Assembly (NCBI RefSeq): GCF_000143535.2
Contig: NC_037312.1
Coordinates: forward strand, 372,001 to 436,000
DNA: 64,000 bases
DNA from: Botrytis cinerea B05.10
Taxonomy: Eukaryota > Ascomycota > Leotiomycetes > Helotiales > Sclerotiniaceae
Reading direction: 5' to 3'
Shown: one piece after another, positions 12,349 through 25,372 of the stretch
How positions within the stretch are numbered: position 1 is the first letter of the stretch
Layout: every line of letters starts with the position of its first letter
Notes under the pieces: model-generated
Database searches by the model: none
Told to the model about the DNA's origin: nothing
The model's input: only the letters and a program-made list of their open reading frames with translations
Translations under genes and position numbers: made by a program

Positions 12349-14223
12349 ATGCGGGGAACATATCTCACACACCTCATCCCCATCCTCCTTGGGCCTCTAA
12401 TCAGCGCGACTCCAGAAACCTTCCCATATATTCAATCCACAGAATTTGACGCTGGAGATTATGGTGCCTATCCGAATCGCACCTATACAACACGCCCAGA
12501 CTTAATCTCTCCTCGTCTGAATATCCTTCAAGATGATCCGAGATGCGACGATGGATTGTACACGATGATATCCCTGAGAGGTGATAAAGTACATATCACA
12601 GGACAGAGTCCCATGATACATGACCACCAGGGGAATCTCGTTTGGATGAATGCATCGTATGGGGAAACATTTGGTCTGAATGTACAGAGATATAAGAATG
12701 TAGATTACTTAACGTTCTGGCAGGGCGATGATTCGGTGGGGGGACATGGGGAGGGAGTTTATATCTTGGTATGTTTCTTAGATATGTAGACATGTATTCT
12801 AACCTATACTGATTATTTCATCCAGCTAGATTCCCAATATAAAGAAGCCTACCGTCTAACAGCTGGCAACAACGCCCTAGGAGACCTTCACGAATTCCAC
12901 ATAACTCCTGAAGGAACCGCTCTAGTAACCCAATATATTCTCAAAGAAATGCCCATCCAATATCGTCGCCGCACCCGTCAAGGCTGGGTTTGGGATTCTG
13001 TAATCCAAGAAATTAACATAGAAACCAACGAGATTCTATTTGAATGGCACGCATCTGAGCACTTCAACACCAAAGACTCCTATTTTCCAACAGGAGGTGC
13101 TGGACTGAGAAGTAGCCATGGGTACGATTTTTTCCACATCAATAGTATTGACAAAGACGGGTTGGGAAATTACCTGATCAGTTCAAGATATTACCAATCG
13201 GTGTCTTACATTGATGGAAAGACAGGCGAGATTCTTTGGGAACTTGGCGGAAAAAGAAATAGTTTCAAGGATTTGTCAGAGGGCAAAGCCACGAGATTCA
13301 ACTGGCAGCATGATGCTCATTGGACTGCGGATCATACAGGAATCACGTTATTCGACAACGGGGCACGTTATGGATTAAGACCGCAAGCTGAGAGCTCCCG
13401 TGCTATTCATATATCCCTTGATCTCGAAGCTATGACTGCGAAAGTCGTACGCGAATATGTGAATCCGAAAAAAATCTTAAGTGCCAGCCAAGGCAGTATG
13501 CAAGTACTCGAGAATGGAAATGTAATGGTTGGATATGGATACAACGCTGCTTGGACTGAGTATAGTTCTGAGGGAGAAGTTCTCTGTGATGTTCATGTTG
13601 GATCTCAAAAGACATTCAATACAGGAGCGGTACAGACATATAAGGTGTTGAAGCATGCGTGGGTGGGCAGGCCAGATACAGTGCCGGATGTGAAGGTGAT
13701 GCAGAACAACGTGTATGTCAGTTGGAATGGGGCTACGGAGGTTAGGAGATGGGTATTGGAAGGAGCGAAGACTGATAGGGGAGAAGGAGGCGAGGAGGAG
13801 TTTCTGATGGTAGCTGAAGTTCAGAAGAGCGAGTTTGAGACGAAGATCCTGTTTCAGAGAAAAGCTTGGTGTTGGATGAGAGTAGTCGCTCTTGATGGCG
13901 AGGGTGTAAAGCTGGGGACTAGTGAGACTTGGGCTACTGGAACTGACTGTAAAGATACGGTATGCTATTCTCTCATGGAATTCTACCGACTCATCGAGAT
14001 GACTCAACTAACGATTCAACAGACCGATGTACTAGGGACAGAGGAAATTACGGAGGAAGAAGAAGAGGCTGCAAAGCCATTGATACCATCAAGATTTGCG
14101 TTAGAAGTAATAGCGCTAGCAGGATTTGCATTTGGAATGTTGGAGTTATGTAGAAGGAAGTTTTGGAAACGGACATTGTCCAGTTTAGGATATAGAGTAC
14201 TTCCTGTCCAAGCGCAGGATTAG
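12349..14223 (+). CDS. Arylsulfotransferase (ASST)-like secreted/membrane protein, 584 aa
   Basis: The start at ATG 12349 gives a clear signal peptide (residues 1-20, hydrophobic core 'LIPILLGPLISA'). Exons are 12349-12768, 12826-13959 and 14023-14223. The second intron (13960-14022, donor GTATGC, 'caactaacg' branch, CAG acceptor) is 63 nt with no stop, so retention would only add 21 residues. The body has the repeated Trp/Gly/Asp-rich strands of the fungal Arylsulfotran_2 type, with 'SSHGYDFFHINSID', 'GEILWELGGKRNSF', 'NWQHDAHW' and 'ITLFDNGARYG'. The His/Asn-rich blades resemble the beta-propeller of bacterial ASST, which moves sulfate between phenols. A C-terminal helix at about 543-562 with a basic tail suggests a membrane anchor. 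Family is fairly sure; enzymatic activity in fungi is unproven. Confidence 0.88.
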
Positions 14224-14584
14224 GGAGTCAAGAAATAATGTTTTTAATATTCAGAAATACTTTGAATACTTTGATGTTGTGAATATACTTGGCGTACTCA
14301 TGATCTTGGCTTCTTGGCTGTTGGCGCCCAGAAGCCTCTCTTGTGGTTATGGAACGCTGCATTTCCTGGCCAGGGTTGACAATCAAACAGTCGCACATCA
14401 TGTTACGTGGAAAATATCACGAAGTTGAAAAATATGATGAGTGAGAAATTTGCGCAGTTCTTGACTTCAAGAGAACTGGCCGTTCGAATTTGATATGACT
14501 TTTATTAACTTTTTTCGTAGTTATAGCCCCCACAAAACGCCAGACACCATTCTGATATGCATCATTGAACCTCCAGAGTGAACC

Positions 14585-15315
14585 TCATGCTTCGGCAGTA
14601 ACAACACCACCAGCATCCTTCCACTTTTGAACTCGTCGTCTGATGTCCGATTCCGTTTGTTGCATTGGATTCAATCTTCTATCCCTAACCATGGCTCCGT
14701 AGTTCTCTCCCCATCTCTTGACCAACTTCTCGATCCATTCCTTCTCCCTCTCACTCTGTTGTCTCTCTCTTTTCTCGCCTGCTCTTGAAGCTTGTTCCTC
14801 CAACATCTTGACAATCTCGTTTTTTGATGCGGAACCCTCCTCATCACCGAAACCTTCGAAACCTTCTCCATCTTCGTCATCCGAATTCAAAGGGTCGTTC
14901 AATGGATTTGATTTCTTCTCGTCATGGATAACCCTAATAATCTTTCCAGTCTCTGGATCTCTCTCGACTCGCGCTTCAGTTGGTGCAAAGTTCTTTGGAA
15001 TTGCATTCGAGATGGCGAGTTTATTTGCAGTGGAGGTTTTTGATTCGGATCCTGCAGTCTTCTTTTCGATTCCACCTGTAACGGTATTGAGACGACTAGT
15101 TAAGCCAAGGCGACGGTAATTTTGTGTAAGAGTCTCATCTTGTCTCCTGTGATAAGTAATTAGGATGAATTGCAAAGATACAAAGCTGTATAGCAGACTT
15201 ACCAGTTCGCAGCGATGATTGCATTGCCCAAAGGATTGATACGCTTAGACTTTGGCTTGTGCTTGATCTTATTATTTCCAGATCTGTTCTTCTTCTTTTG
15301 GAGTTCGCGACCCAT
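14585..15315 (-). CDS. NOP16: Ribosome biogenesis protein NOP16, 224 aa
   Basis: Two exons (15315-15203 and 15146-14585; intron 15147-15202) join in frame to 224 residues. The N-terminus 'MGRELQKKKNRSGNNKIKHK' is the basic Nop16 start. 'NPLGNAIIAANW' and 'TLTQNYRRLGL' follow, and the C-terminus has the family's 'RWGENYGAMVRDRRLNPMQQ' block and a closing Trp-Lys segment. An acidic insert (residues about 115-135) is typical of fungal members. NOP16 is a nucleolar factor of the 66S pre-ribosome needed for 60S subunit production. Length is close to the yeast protein. The gene is convergent with the ASST-like gene, with about 360 bp between their stops. Confidence 0.93.
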
Positions 15316-18300
15316 TTTCTATGATTGCAGATGATATATGAGGTGGTGGAAAAAAATTGCTTTGATAATGTATTATTACCTCTCAAACTCTCACATCGAA
15401 AATCTTCACATTGAATTTGAAAAATTCGAAGCTAGTCTTATCAGCTGCCTTATCATCACATGATCATGATATCACATGATTGGGATGATCGATGTTGATT
15501 TTATGTTTGAGATCCCGTGACTTGGTCGCGTGACTCTCTTCCGTTCCTAGATTCTACCTCGGCCTCGAGCCAGCTTTTTTTAGTCATATCATGTATATCT
15601 TCACCATCTCGATCTAATATTGGAAGCGAGAAACTTAAGCAGTTTCTTAATATATACTTGCATTGCGATTAAGCAACTCTCATCACATATGTGAATGTTT
15701 GTCTTCATCCCAAGTGGGCCCTACACACCTACAGTTGTGCCTGTCTAGCTGATTGAACTAGAGGCGTGCGAAGGTATATTACTTCCGCGTATCCAATAAT
15801 GTCTGAGGAGATGTCAGAACTTAACACGGAAAAACCCCCCACCTCCCCGTCCCCACGACTTAGCTACTACATACTTATCTAAAGCATTGTTGTCAAACAA
15901 GTAGTGATCCAATGCTAATCTATGGAGGTACACCTATCTAAACGAGAATGGCATTTTCTCCGGGCTTCATTTCCGTCATAGTTATACCATTCAGCATAGC
16001 GTGGATGTAGAATTCTGGGATATATATGGACTTGGTTGAATGTTCATGGGATAAACTCATCGGATATTTGACAGCACGCCTCTCTTTCGATGATGATAAT
16101 GTCCGAAATCAAGGCGATTAGGTATGAATGCTCAAGAAATCTATTTTGCCTTGCGACACGAAGCATGGGCAAAATGCTGTGCACTTCGTACCCCCACAAA
16201 CATTTGTCTTACTCTCTTCACGATCTGCCTCGCTTTTCCTATTCTCTTTATTCCAGCCTTTGCATTTGGATAATGATTTGTCAGTGGAGGAGGATGAAGA
16301 GGCGAAGTCCTAAAAGATCAACAGCCAATCCCAACGCACCTGGTGTAACGTAACGTTCCATCACAGTCTATAGATTTCTCGGTTGACAAGTGACTCTAGT
16401 AGTAAAGCAACATCTAGACCAATCAGCAGCAAAATATTAAGTGCGAAAGGATTTCGGAGTAGACGGCGAAGTTCGGCAACGGACAGCGCGATGAGGGGCT
16501 AGCGGTAGGATTCTGTTCCCGTAAATTCTTCTTGATCCTCTACAGACTTGTATCTATGACTTCTTCAAAATAGCCGCGCAAAAAATCATAAAGAAGGCAC
16601 TTGTATCATATGATTCGCATCATTAGCCATTCATTGATTTCGGCAGAGCAACTTTAGGCCAAGTCCGTCAATCCACTGAGGATTTGAGATGGTGGGCAGG
16701 TCCACCTTACGGTGCGGATAAAAAAGATAGGTTTACTTGGCATATCTGAGACATCACGAACGATGGCGTATCGGAGATATTACCCAATCTTGATATCTTT
16801 GCTGCGTATGAGATAGGACGACACCAAATGAACCAAAAACGAACAGACCTTGAAATTTCGATTAGACTTTCTCACAATTAGATCTTAATTCTATTGTTAA
16901 TCGCCAGTTGTCATGGATTCATTGTTGTTTCTTTAACTTCCTTACCATAACACATACTCCATTAATATTGACTGTCACTATTGTGCCGAGCCGCCGTGAT
17001 CCCCTTAAGTTTAAACAACTAACCCTGCTGATAGTTCTAAAAACACATGTGTCTGTGGACCAAAAGCCGCTGCGAGAAAAATTAGTTAGTTACTTCGGCT
17101 GATCGCTGGAAAGCATCTTTGAATCTTTTGACTTGTACCTGAGACAGCTTGAGGCTAGCAAGCCCCCGCAAGTAATGAAATTGCACATACATCCGGACCA
17201 GTCTGGTCTGAAAAATGAGGAGAGGTAGCTGGAAATTGCCCTGCTTTTGATGAGATACTGACTCGCAATCAAGATGAAGGAAACGACCGGTAAAGTTGTA
17301 ACCTCTGAGGGATTAACAGGGATCCATCTATCCCCCCCCCTGATCCACTTCCGCCGGGGTTGAGAAGCCACACCGAGGCATCTAAAGCCTGCAATTGGAA
17401 GAAATGAAGATATCATGTAGGCACGGGTTTGCTAAAACGTATAGGGGAACTGATTGGAAGGGCGCCGGAGAGGAGTTGTATGTTAAGGTTATATATTTGT
17501 GATATAATATTGCTTTGCATCGTTCTTCGGGGAGTTCCATCGTGGCGCGAATTCCTTCTATGCGTCTTCGAAACCTTCTAGCCCGTATCCACTCCCAGGT
17601 AGCGCAATTAAGACTGGTTGAAGAGAAGCTTTACAAGGCTTGATTGGCTTGGTTGGCTTGATTGCGGTGCTCGGTTTGTGATTTGCCGAATCAATCTTTG
17701 GGGGAGCCACCAAAGATTCATTTTATTTCATGCAGCGATTGTCTAACTTGTCTTGTAGTAATAGAAATGGGAATCAAGTAGAAATATCACAGCCCTCTTG
17801 TGAATTTAGTTGATGATCATCAAGGATTTTACTCTGATTCAAGGTCCAGCCGTATAGATCCAACAGATCTGCAATTGTCTAGATTGAACCCTTAATCAAT
17901 GGTCATGTGTATCAAAGTGTATGTAATAATAATGATATTGTTTGTCAGAATCATTACTATTCTTATCATCCAGTCCTTAGCATTCATCCAGAGGTTTGTG
18001 AAAGCGGATTGAAGATCATGGGGGGGATCCTAGTGCAAAATGGTCCAGAATGGAGGCTAGTCGACAGCCAGATGCATACTGAGTGGCTCGGAAGACTTGA
18101 TAGATATCATTCTGTGGGCGTTGCTTGTTTGATTCGATCGAAAAAGATGATGAAAGAAATTTCCAACTGCCACACAGAAGGATGAAGCAGATCTGTTTCT
18201 ACGAGACTCGAGTAAAACTGTCCGCACCTCAACTATTCTCTCATTTCTTACAGAGTTGCGTCTTTCGCGCTTTATTAGCTGCAGAATATAAACGAGGTTG

Positions 18301-19886
18301 ACCTCTGCAGGGAAGTAGCCAATCGTATGCTAGTTTGCTACCCAACCTTATTAAGACCCATGATGAAGTTGTTTCTTCACGGACAGCTCAGACATGAGAT
18401 ATGTACAATACCCCTCATTAGGTACTGCCAGTACCACCCTCTCCTGCATTCAAATGCAAATAGCATAGTGCTTCTTATCTATTAGCAATCTTATCGGTTG
18501 TGATCAGACGCTTTGTGCCTTGATCGCACATTGCGTCAGACTGGGATCAAAGGGTCGAATTACGGAGTACAGCAATTTCCTTTCAATCGCTCTTCATCAT
18601 TTCAATGTCCCAGGGAAAAGTCTTGAATATGCCTTGCATTGTCGCATCAACAACCTCGTCATAAGGCAGTTTTGATGTTTTGCACAGGTAAAACAGGGCT
18701 AAGGCGAGCTAAACATTATTAACGGCCGGGCTGTCAATTCAGGCATGTGCACGGCAGTACCGAACCATCAGGGGAGAAATAGAATCACCGTTTGCCTCCC
18801 CACCGATACCGTATTTGAGTGGTTGCTTGACGCCAGTGGCTTGTCAACAGTTACCTGTTACTTCTCATCTCCGAAATTCCTACACTCTGTTTTAAGCCAT
18901 ATCTGTACCTATCATCTTGAAACTCCTCTCGTCCAATAGCTCGCATGAAAAACGATGCTAGTAGAGCGGGACATGGGATTTCACGACGGACCAAAATACA
19001 TAGGCCTGTTAGAACTAATCATAATTTAAAACCCGGCTGTTGTATGGGGTCTGCTGGCACTTCTTGAGATAGCTTCCGAAATGGCGAAATATCACCCCGG
19101 CTTTCAGATCAACCTCCACGGCACAGAAAATGAACGGGCATGCTTCAGTGGATTGATTGTGGATTGAGACATATTAAGCTTATTCATAAAGCTCTCGATC
19201 GCAAGTCTTTTCACGAAAAGCAGGCATCTCAAAGTGGACCGAGTTGAATTAGAATCCTAAAATTAAGCATTCGGACCAAGAGTAAATGAAAAAGCCAATT
19301 CAAAATCCCTCCAATCTCCTGTTCTAAGCCAAGATTTTCACAAGCACAATCAACTAAAGAATATCGTTGATGTTGCTATTGACTACATGTAAAGTAATTG
19401 AAAGAAGTAAAGATTCCTGCATGGAAGGCTGCGTTGTGCTTCCTCTGCAGACAGTCAATAATATCTGATTAGTCGAATTATAGATTAAGCCACTCGGAGG
19501 AGGTAGTTGTAAATGGCCCTCGGTTCCTAGGAAACCGTGCTACTCCCACTTCAACATACCCTGTCCACCCTACCCTACATCACAATCTTTTTCCATTTCC
19601 CTTTTCCCCCCTTGCAAAGCCGCAGTGCTGATCCCCACCCACTACTTGAATGTGCGCCGGGGCGGAACTGCTGTCTAGGGGTTATTCATCGTCTAGCTCG
19701 GTTTGCTCCTCATAACTCACTGACATGCCCACCATGGATTTCTCCAAATATTGCAACCCCAAGCTTCAGCCAACGGCTATTCTCCACATTCTCCTTTGGT
19801 TCACTTGGCTACATTATATGTCAATGGACTTGCATTTCTCTTTTCAATCAAATCTTCAAGTTTTTACCTCATAATTACCATCAAAA
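15316..19886. other. 4.6-kb intergenic region between divergent genes
   Basis: The region lies between NOP16 (minus) and the Zn2Cys6 gene (plus). Frames of 60-117 codons are scattered on both strands without motif or splice continuity. The segment 19530-19886 is pyrimidine-rich, as fungal leaders often are, and is probably the promoter and leader of the transcription factor. I saw no RNA gene or mobile element. Confidence 0.5.
15453..15480. promoter_or_regulatory. Palindromic ATCACATGAT repeat upstream of NOP16
   Basis: About 140 bp upstream of the NOP16 start, the decamer ATCACATGAT occurs twice (near 15454 and 15471), separated by a 'catgat'-containing link. The unit has dyad symmetry, ATCA..TGAT, with an inner CACATG E-box-like core. 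This could be a bHLH or other dimer-binding site. Only the repeat is seen; the function is inferred from its position. Confidence 0.3.
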
Positions 19887-22623
19887 ATGACTCTCCCTGT
19901 AGCCTGCCCTCCTTCCTCTGCCTCGTCGGATCCGCCTACTGTCGCTCAACGCAAGCGACGCAGGAGAGCTCCAGCCAGCGGTGCATCGGACGATTGTTTC
20001 ACCTGTACCAAACGCAATGTAAAATGCGATCGAAGAAGACCATATTGCTCACAGTGCCTGGAAGTAGGAAATGAGTGCTCAGGTTACAAAACTCAATTGA
20101 CTTGGGGCGTGGGAGTGGCAAGTCGAGGTAAACTGCGAGGTTTATCCTTACCCGTTGCAAAATCCCCTCCTGCTCCAAAAAGTCCACCCATCACTCGTCC
20201 GCGAGCTGCTTCTACCATTGCGAGAACTTTAGAAAAAAATGAAGAGGGTGTTCGAATCAAATTAGAAAATGCAGGCTCTGTACCTGTTAGTCCATTTATG
20301 ACCTATGATTTTGTCAATATGGCACCTCATGGAAACGCTGCGACGGCTACCCCAATGTCAGATTGGAATATTACACCATCTCACGAATTCACAATTCCAA
20401 AGTACCACCCCGATACACAACAACGGCATATGCAAAGATCTTTACCCCCACAACTTCATCGGATACATACGCTTAGCATCGGGAGACCAGAAGGGCTTTC
20501 TAGTTCCGTGGACTCTCTGAGTCCATATCCTGACAGCGAGTATACATCACCGATCAGTCAATCTTTCCAAAATGAGGAAGTTCCCTTCCTCAACAGCCCC
20601 GCGCCGTTGTACAACAGCTATTCTTCCAGAAATACTTCGGTGACAGATCAAAGTTCGGATATCATGGGAAACTCACGTGGGCCTACATCATGCCCAGATC
20701 AATTTTACGCTCCATCAGAGATGAGCTCAAGCATGAGCTCCCATCAAAATATGTATGATTTGTCAGAGGGACGTCAACCTCAACGATCTCATCAAGCTTC
20801 TTCTTCAGTACATGAAATCTTCTATGATGATGAAATGTTAGGTGAATAATTTCATTCGCCGCGTTTAGTGAGACCACCTGGCTAATTATTGTTTACTAGG
20901 CATGCAAAACTCTCACGAGTCTGAGGTATTTGCCACAAGCGCCAGGTCCAGTCATTTTGGTTGGACTTCTATAAACGAAGATGATGTTGGTTCCCCTACA
21001 TCTGAGACGGATACTTATGGTCATATTACTGGGCATGATTCCATGTCATCTTCACTTACATCTGAAATGTCACCTCGAATCTCATTCTTTTTAGATTACT
21101 ACGAGAAAATAATCTGCCCGTCGGTAGTTGTTATCGATAGCCCCTCAAATCCATATCGCGAGCATATTCTCGCTCTGGCATCCTCAAGTCAAAGTCTTCA
21201 GCATGCCATTTGCGCGCTTGCTGCTTGCAACTTGCGCATGAAACGAAAGCAGTCATTAGGTCAAGATCATTGGCGTCAACCAATCGAACTCGAACTCCAA
21301 GATCGTATTAATGCGGGATCTATTGGTAGACCGGTTTGCACTAGAAGAACCTCTACTCAGTCCACATTAACCGATTCTTTGAGCACTGATGCATCACTCC
21401 AAGAAGAGTATCAACATCGCTCTCTAGCCGTTTCCCTACTTAACCAACAATTGACCGACCCTTCCAAAGCCCGCCACGATTGTGTTCTCGCGACACTCTT
21501 CATCCTCTGTCATTACCGAATGTGTGAATCTGGTATTGCTCAATTCCGTACTCAGTTCGCTGGTGTGAAAAAGATTCTTGGGATGCGAGAATGCGGAACT
21601 GAGACCGGTAATTGGGGGTGGATGGAATCTCTCTTTACTTATTTTGATGGCATTGCCGCTTCAATCAATGATCGTGAAGCTCAGCTTCGAGGTGGTTACC
21701 TCGAAATGCTAGCTAGTCCATCTAATCCCAACCACGGGCTTGAGAATATGGCAGGTTGCGATGCTGTCCTTTTCAAAACCATCGCCAAGTTAGGACGCCT
21801 TAATCTATTGTCGCAACATCGTCCAGTTATGAATGATGCCCTGACCCACCCCCCTCATCCAAATCATATGCACCATACCGGCGGACTTCACAGACCTCGT
21901 CTAGCTGGCCAAGCACTTGTCGACTTCTACAACCTCCATTCTCTTTCATTCGACGGTAATGGTTTCGCTTCAACGATGTCTCTTGACGATGAACCCGCCT
22001 TTCCTATTCAGAGCCTCACCCCTCTCTCCCCCACATCTTGCTCTCCGACATCATCTGTTCCATCCTACATGCCCGGTGACGACCCACAAACTACATTCTG
22101 GACTGAATGGAAAGCCGCTCGCCTAGCACTTCAAGAGTGGGAATTTTCTCCATCTCACATCGTCTCTTCCCTTCCAGTCACTCCAAGTCCAACTCAGCTC
22201 CGCGATTTCGGATATATTTCTGAAGCATTCCGTTACTCAGCTCTCTTGTACACTGAACGTCTTGCATGTCCCAAAACACCCAGTTCACATCTGAACTTCC
22301 AGAATTTGGTCAGCCAAGTCTTGTTCTATGTAACAAGTTTGGAGACCAATAGTGGATGTGAGAAGTTCTTGCTGTGGCCCCTTTTCATAAGCGGGAGTGA
22401 ATGTGTCAATGAGTTGCAACAGAGTATTGTCAGGAGTAAATGTCGAGAGATTATGGGAAGGTCGGGATATCTTAATAACTTGGCGGGATTGGAAGTCCTT
22501 GAAAAGCTGTGGGCAGAAGGGAAAGATGGTAGAGCATCTCCAGATGCGATGAGAAGTCAAAGTGGACCTTTCAAATGGAGTAAGCATATGGAGGGGATTG
22601 AGGGTGAGTGGATTATGGTTTGA
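19887..22623 (+). CDS. Zn2Cys6 transcription factor with Fungal_trans_2-like domain, 892 aa
   Basis: Two exons (19887-20841, 20900-22623; intron 20842-20899 with a 'ggctaattatt' branch region and CTAG acceptor) join in frame to 892 residues. The zinc cluster is at residues 37-64 with cysteines at 37, 40, 47, 54, 57 and 64 (C-x2-C-x6-C-x6-C-x2-C-x6-C), preceded by a basic stretch 'RKRRRR'. A conserved 'WGVGVASRGKLRGL' block follows the cluster; I associate it with a broadly conserved Moc3-like subgroup, from memory. Residues about 110-320 are disordered, Ser/Pro-rich. The second exon carries an all-helical regulatory domain of the PF11951 type ('ISFFLDYYEKIICP', 'HAICALAACNLRM'). It should act in the nucleus as a DNA-binding regulator; targets cannot be read from sequence. 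The start has an A at -3. Confidence 0.92.
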
Positions 22624-25075
22624 GTTGTCTATATGGCTGGGGTATTTTCTCGTGATGATGTGATGACCACTTGTTTTTTTGTTCTTGTTACGATGATATC
22701 CATTGTTGCTCATGTCACATTTATGATGTCTTTCAAGTACGTTATGCCACGCCAGGCTTTCTTTTTTTCCCTTCACATGTTTATTATAGCCAAAATGCTC
22801 TTTTCCTTTACACAATCTGGGGAGTGATTGTGTTTGGTGGTTAATTTTATCTACTGGGGGGAGCTTCTGCATGGAGTGGGTGGTCGGCAGGAATAATGGG
22901 TATTGGTCGGGGGCTGGGAAGGACATGAAAAAAAAAATGTTGGGGCAGATGGGCGTCACGGTTGCGGAAAATGAAGGATGTCCACTCAATCTTGTTATGC
23001 CTCCGCTCTTTATCTTATGTGTTACGAATTATGTCAAAGAAAAGAATCTATATAGACAATACGAGAAATGTTTGATATTGTGTGTGTTGATTTCACGCAA
23101 TGAATTGTTAAGTGCAATTTGTCTGAATAATTTTTCCAGTCCAGACACAAGATCGTGTGCATTCTTGATCTCTACCATAGCAAGTTTTGCATCATATCTC
23201 GGTTCGTTACTTGAAAACTCAAATGCACTTCGACGTCACGACATCTTTTCACATGTGCAGTCACTTGTTTACAACGTACAAATTAATATATAACAAATGC
23301 ACAAGGCCCAAAAGTCTTTTTATCTTATATATTGATCTGCATATGCACCGTTCATCTCTAATCACACCGGTCCCGAATATAAACGATGGGAAGCGAAGCT
23401 ACTTCGCAAACAATAAAAATTTAATTCCGAAAGTGGGATTAGCCCTATCTTCCGTGATGCGATACAGAATTGTCGAAATGCCTCAGTTGCAGATAAACCA
23501 AGCATTTTCTCGCATACACGAGAAAAAGCTTGGCTTAAACTTAAACGGAAAATTGTGCTTTTTTGTCGGTAGTTGAACTGGATCCCGTCAAGTGCCAAGT
23601 AAAAGGGTAGGGACGGAGTGGAGTACGGAGGAATTCTCTGCGGATTGGTGGAATCAAGTAGTGGAGGAAGTGCAAGTGAATTGAGCAAGTCTAAGCGTTG
23701 CTTTAGAAGGTCGAGACTCAAGGTCAAGGTCGTGGAACGGCACGGAAATGTGATTCGGGAATGATGTGATTGATGGATGGAGCTGTGACATAAATGAAGG
23801 GGAGGGGTATTTTCCTTAGCGGGTCCGCTCTTGGCGTTAACATTGCATCTCCAGGCATATCTCGGAACGAGGCCGTGCATACAAAATGGAGATGTTCAGG
23901 TTCAGTCTTAAGCCTTTGGAGATAGGAATATCAAGTCGATGTGCAATCTATTCCGTGGTCCGTAACCTAAGCTGTGGTGGACAATTGACGATCCATACAT
24001 GCATTGTATATATTCGGACCCGGTTCCTTTTTATGGCTGGGTACAGCGCTCGACATGCGAGATGGTCCACATGTACTATCGACAATCTTTGTTGGCAGCT
24101 CAAAGTTAATTAATGCAGATCATCTACTCTTTTCATGTGTTCAACGCCATCACCAAGGTACCGAAGCCTCGGTTCTGCGGATGTTTTTGTTTCGGAGGCG
24201 GCCTAGTGACCTAGTCTCCAGAGAACAAGGTGTGAAGAGACTTGGGAGAGGCGTCGGTTTCTTTCAAAATACCTACAAACATTTCATTCAAAGGAAATCC
24301 ACCACACATACACCACGTACGAACGTTATCAGCATCTGTGGAGAGTGATTAGCTTCTTAGCCAAATCCTATAGCCCTCACATGCAGATATCAATCGATGC
24401 CAGGTAGCCATGACACTGGCAAGATATTAAAACATTGAAGTGACTTGAGAGTTTGTGTGTCACATAAACTCCAATCCTTCTCAATTGATGGAAGTGAGGC
24501 CAGCCAAAATTCATGGGTAAGTCAGACCTTCAATCTAGTTGAGAACATCAATTATGATCTCATGCTCTAAGTGTCAGTCACTACGATTGCAGGGACGCGT
24601 TTTCGTTACAGCTTTCATGTCGATAGCCAACACCCTCGTCTCGCGTTTGAAATCAATTTGTTGTGAATATATCTGATGCGTGGAAAGAACACAATGTGGA
24701 ATTTTTTGGAGAAGGTTCTACGTAAGCAGACGCCGGTCCAAGCTCAGTTTTCTTCTATGTTCCCCTTCAGATGTTCTTACTTTCGTATATAGCGCGATTC
24801 TCATAGCTACATTTTTGCAGTCGTCAAGCGAACTGAAAAGAGGTACTTCGTACTTAACCTGTTAGATTCCCCAAGGCGTCAAAAAGATATAAATCACTTG
24901 ATTACGACTGTGAACCTTGAAACCCCATTTTTAAAATTATCATAAAACTACTCCCGGCAGAATACCACTGGATTCGGAAGTCACAATCCAGAGTCCAGCA
25001 TATGACGAATAGGCATGGAGCTAGAGTTAGGTAAACACTACTTCCACTTTTGTCATTCAAGTGGTATAGTATTGA
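22624..25075. other. Intergenic region, no supported gene
   Basis: It begins with the transcription factor's 3' end. A 172-codon minus-strand frame (23362-23880) and several shorter ones exist, but none has motif or splice support. The notable structure is the hairpin at 23498-23533, listed separately. Confidence 0.5.
23498..23533. repeat. 36-nt near-perfect inverted repeat (15-bp stem, 6-nt loop)
   Basis: Positions 23498-23512 and 23519-23533 are reverse complements except for one mismatch, with the loop CATACA between them. The stem contains CTCG next to the loop and CCAAGC at the outer end. It is not next to a called gene. It may be a relic of a small inverted-repeat element, a structured RNA element or a chance hairpin; the sequence alone does not decide. 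Confidence 0.6.
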
Positions 25076-25372
25076 ATTCTTCGATTTACATACACACGAA
25101 CTAAGTCACACAAACAAGCACGGCGGTCCAGTCAATTCCAGCTTGATATTCTACAAAGTTTTACAAGACAAAACATTACCGGTGTATCGGCCAGGTTGGT
25201 AAATCAACTGAGCTCAATAGAACAAAGACAAGCTTTTCATGAGTGGAAGACGGATCCTCAAGATACCAAGCAATTCTTCCCTCCAGGCTACGAGACACAA
25301 CCCTCGACAACAAAGCTCTTGATACTACACAAATTAATCACGCTCGTCAAGAAGGTGATAGCAAAGTTCTAG
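25076..25372 (+). pseudogene. Orphan coding fragment, 98 codons
   Basis: The frame from 25076 to the TAG at 25370-25372 reads as convincing protein: a Leu-rich helical start, then 'QAFHEWKTDPQDTKQFFPPG', then a hydrophobic/basic end ('ILHKLITLVKKVIAKF'). It has no ATG near its start and is preceded in frame by TGA, so it is either an internal exon or a remnant. After the TAG, a second frame looks protein-like up to about 25435 ('RQSFASIDYLDCAN'), which suggests a frameshift or an unrecognised intron. I do not recognise the family. Confidence 0.35.

Noticed and set aside
13477..14007. 176-codon minus-strand frame
   Set aside because: Fully antisense to the arylsulfotransferase-like coding exon, which has strong family motifs.
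22285..22989. 234-codon minus-strand frame
   Set aside because: Half of it is antisense to the Zn2Cys6 gene's last exon and the rest is its 3' end; there is no motif or splice support.
23362..23880. 172-codon minus-strand frame
   Set aside because: Composition is Ser/Leu/Arg-rich without any motif, and it includes both arms of the 36-nt hairpin. No start context or splice evidence.
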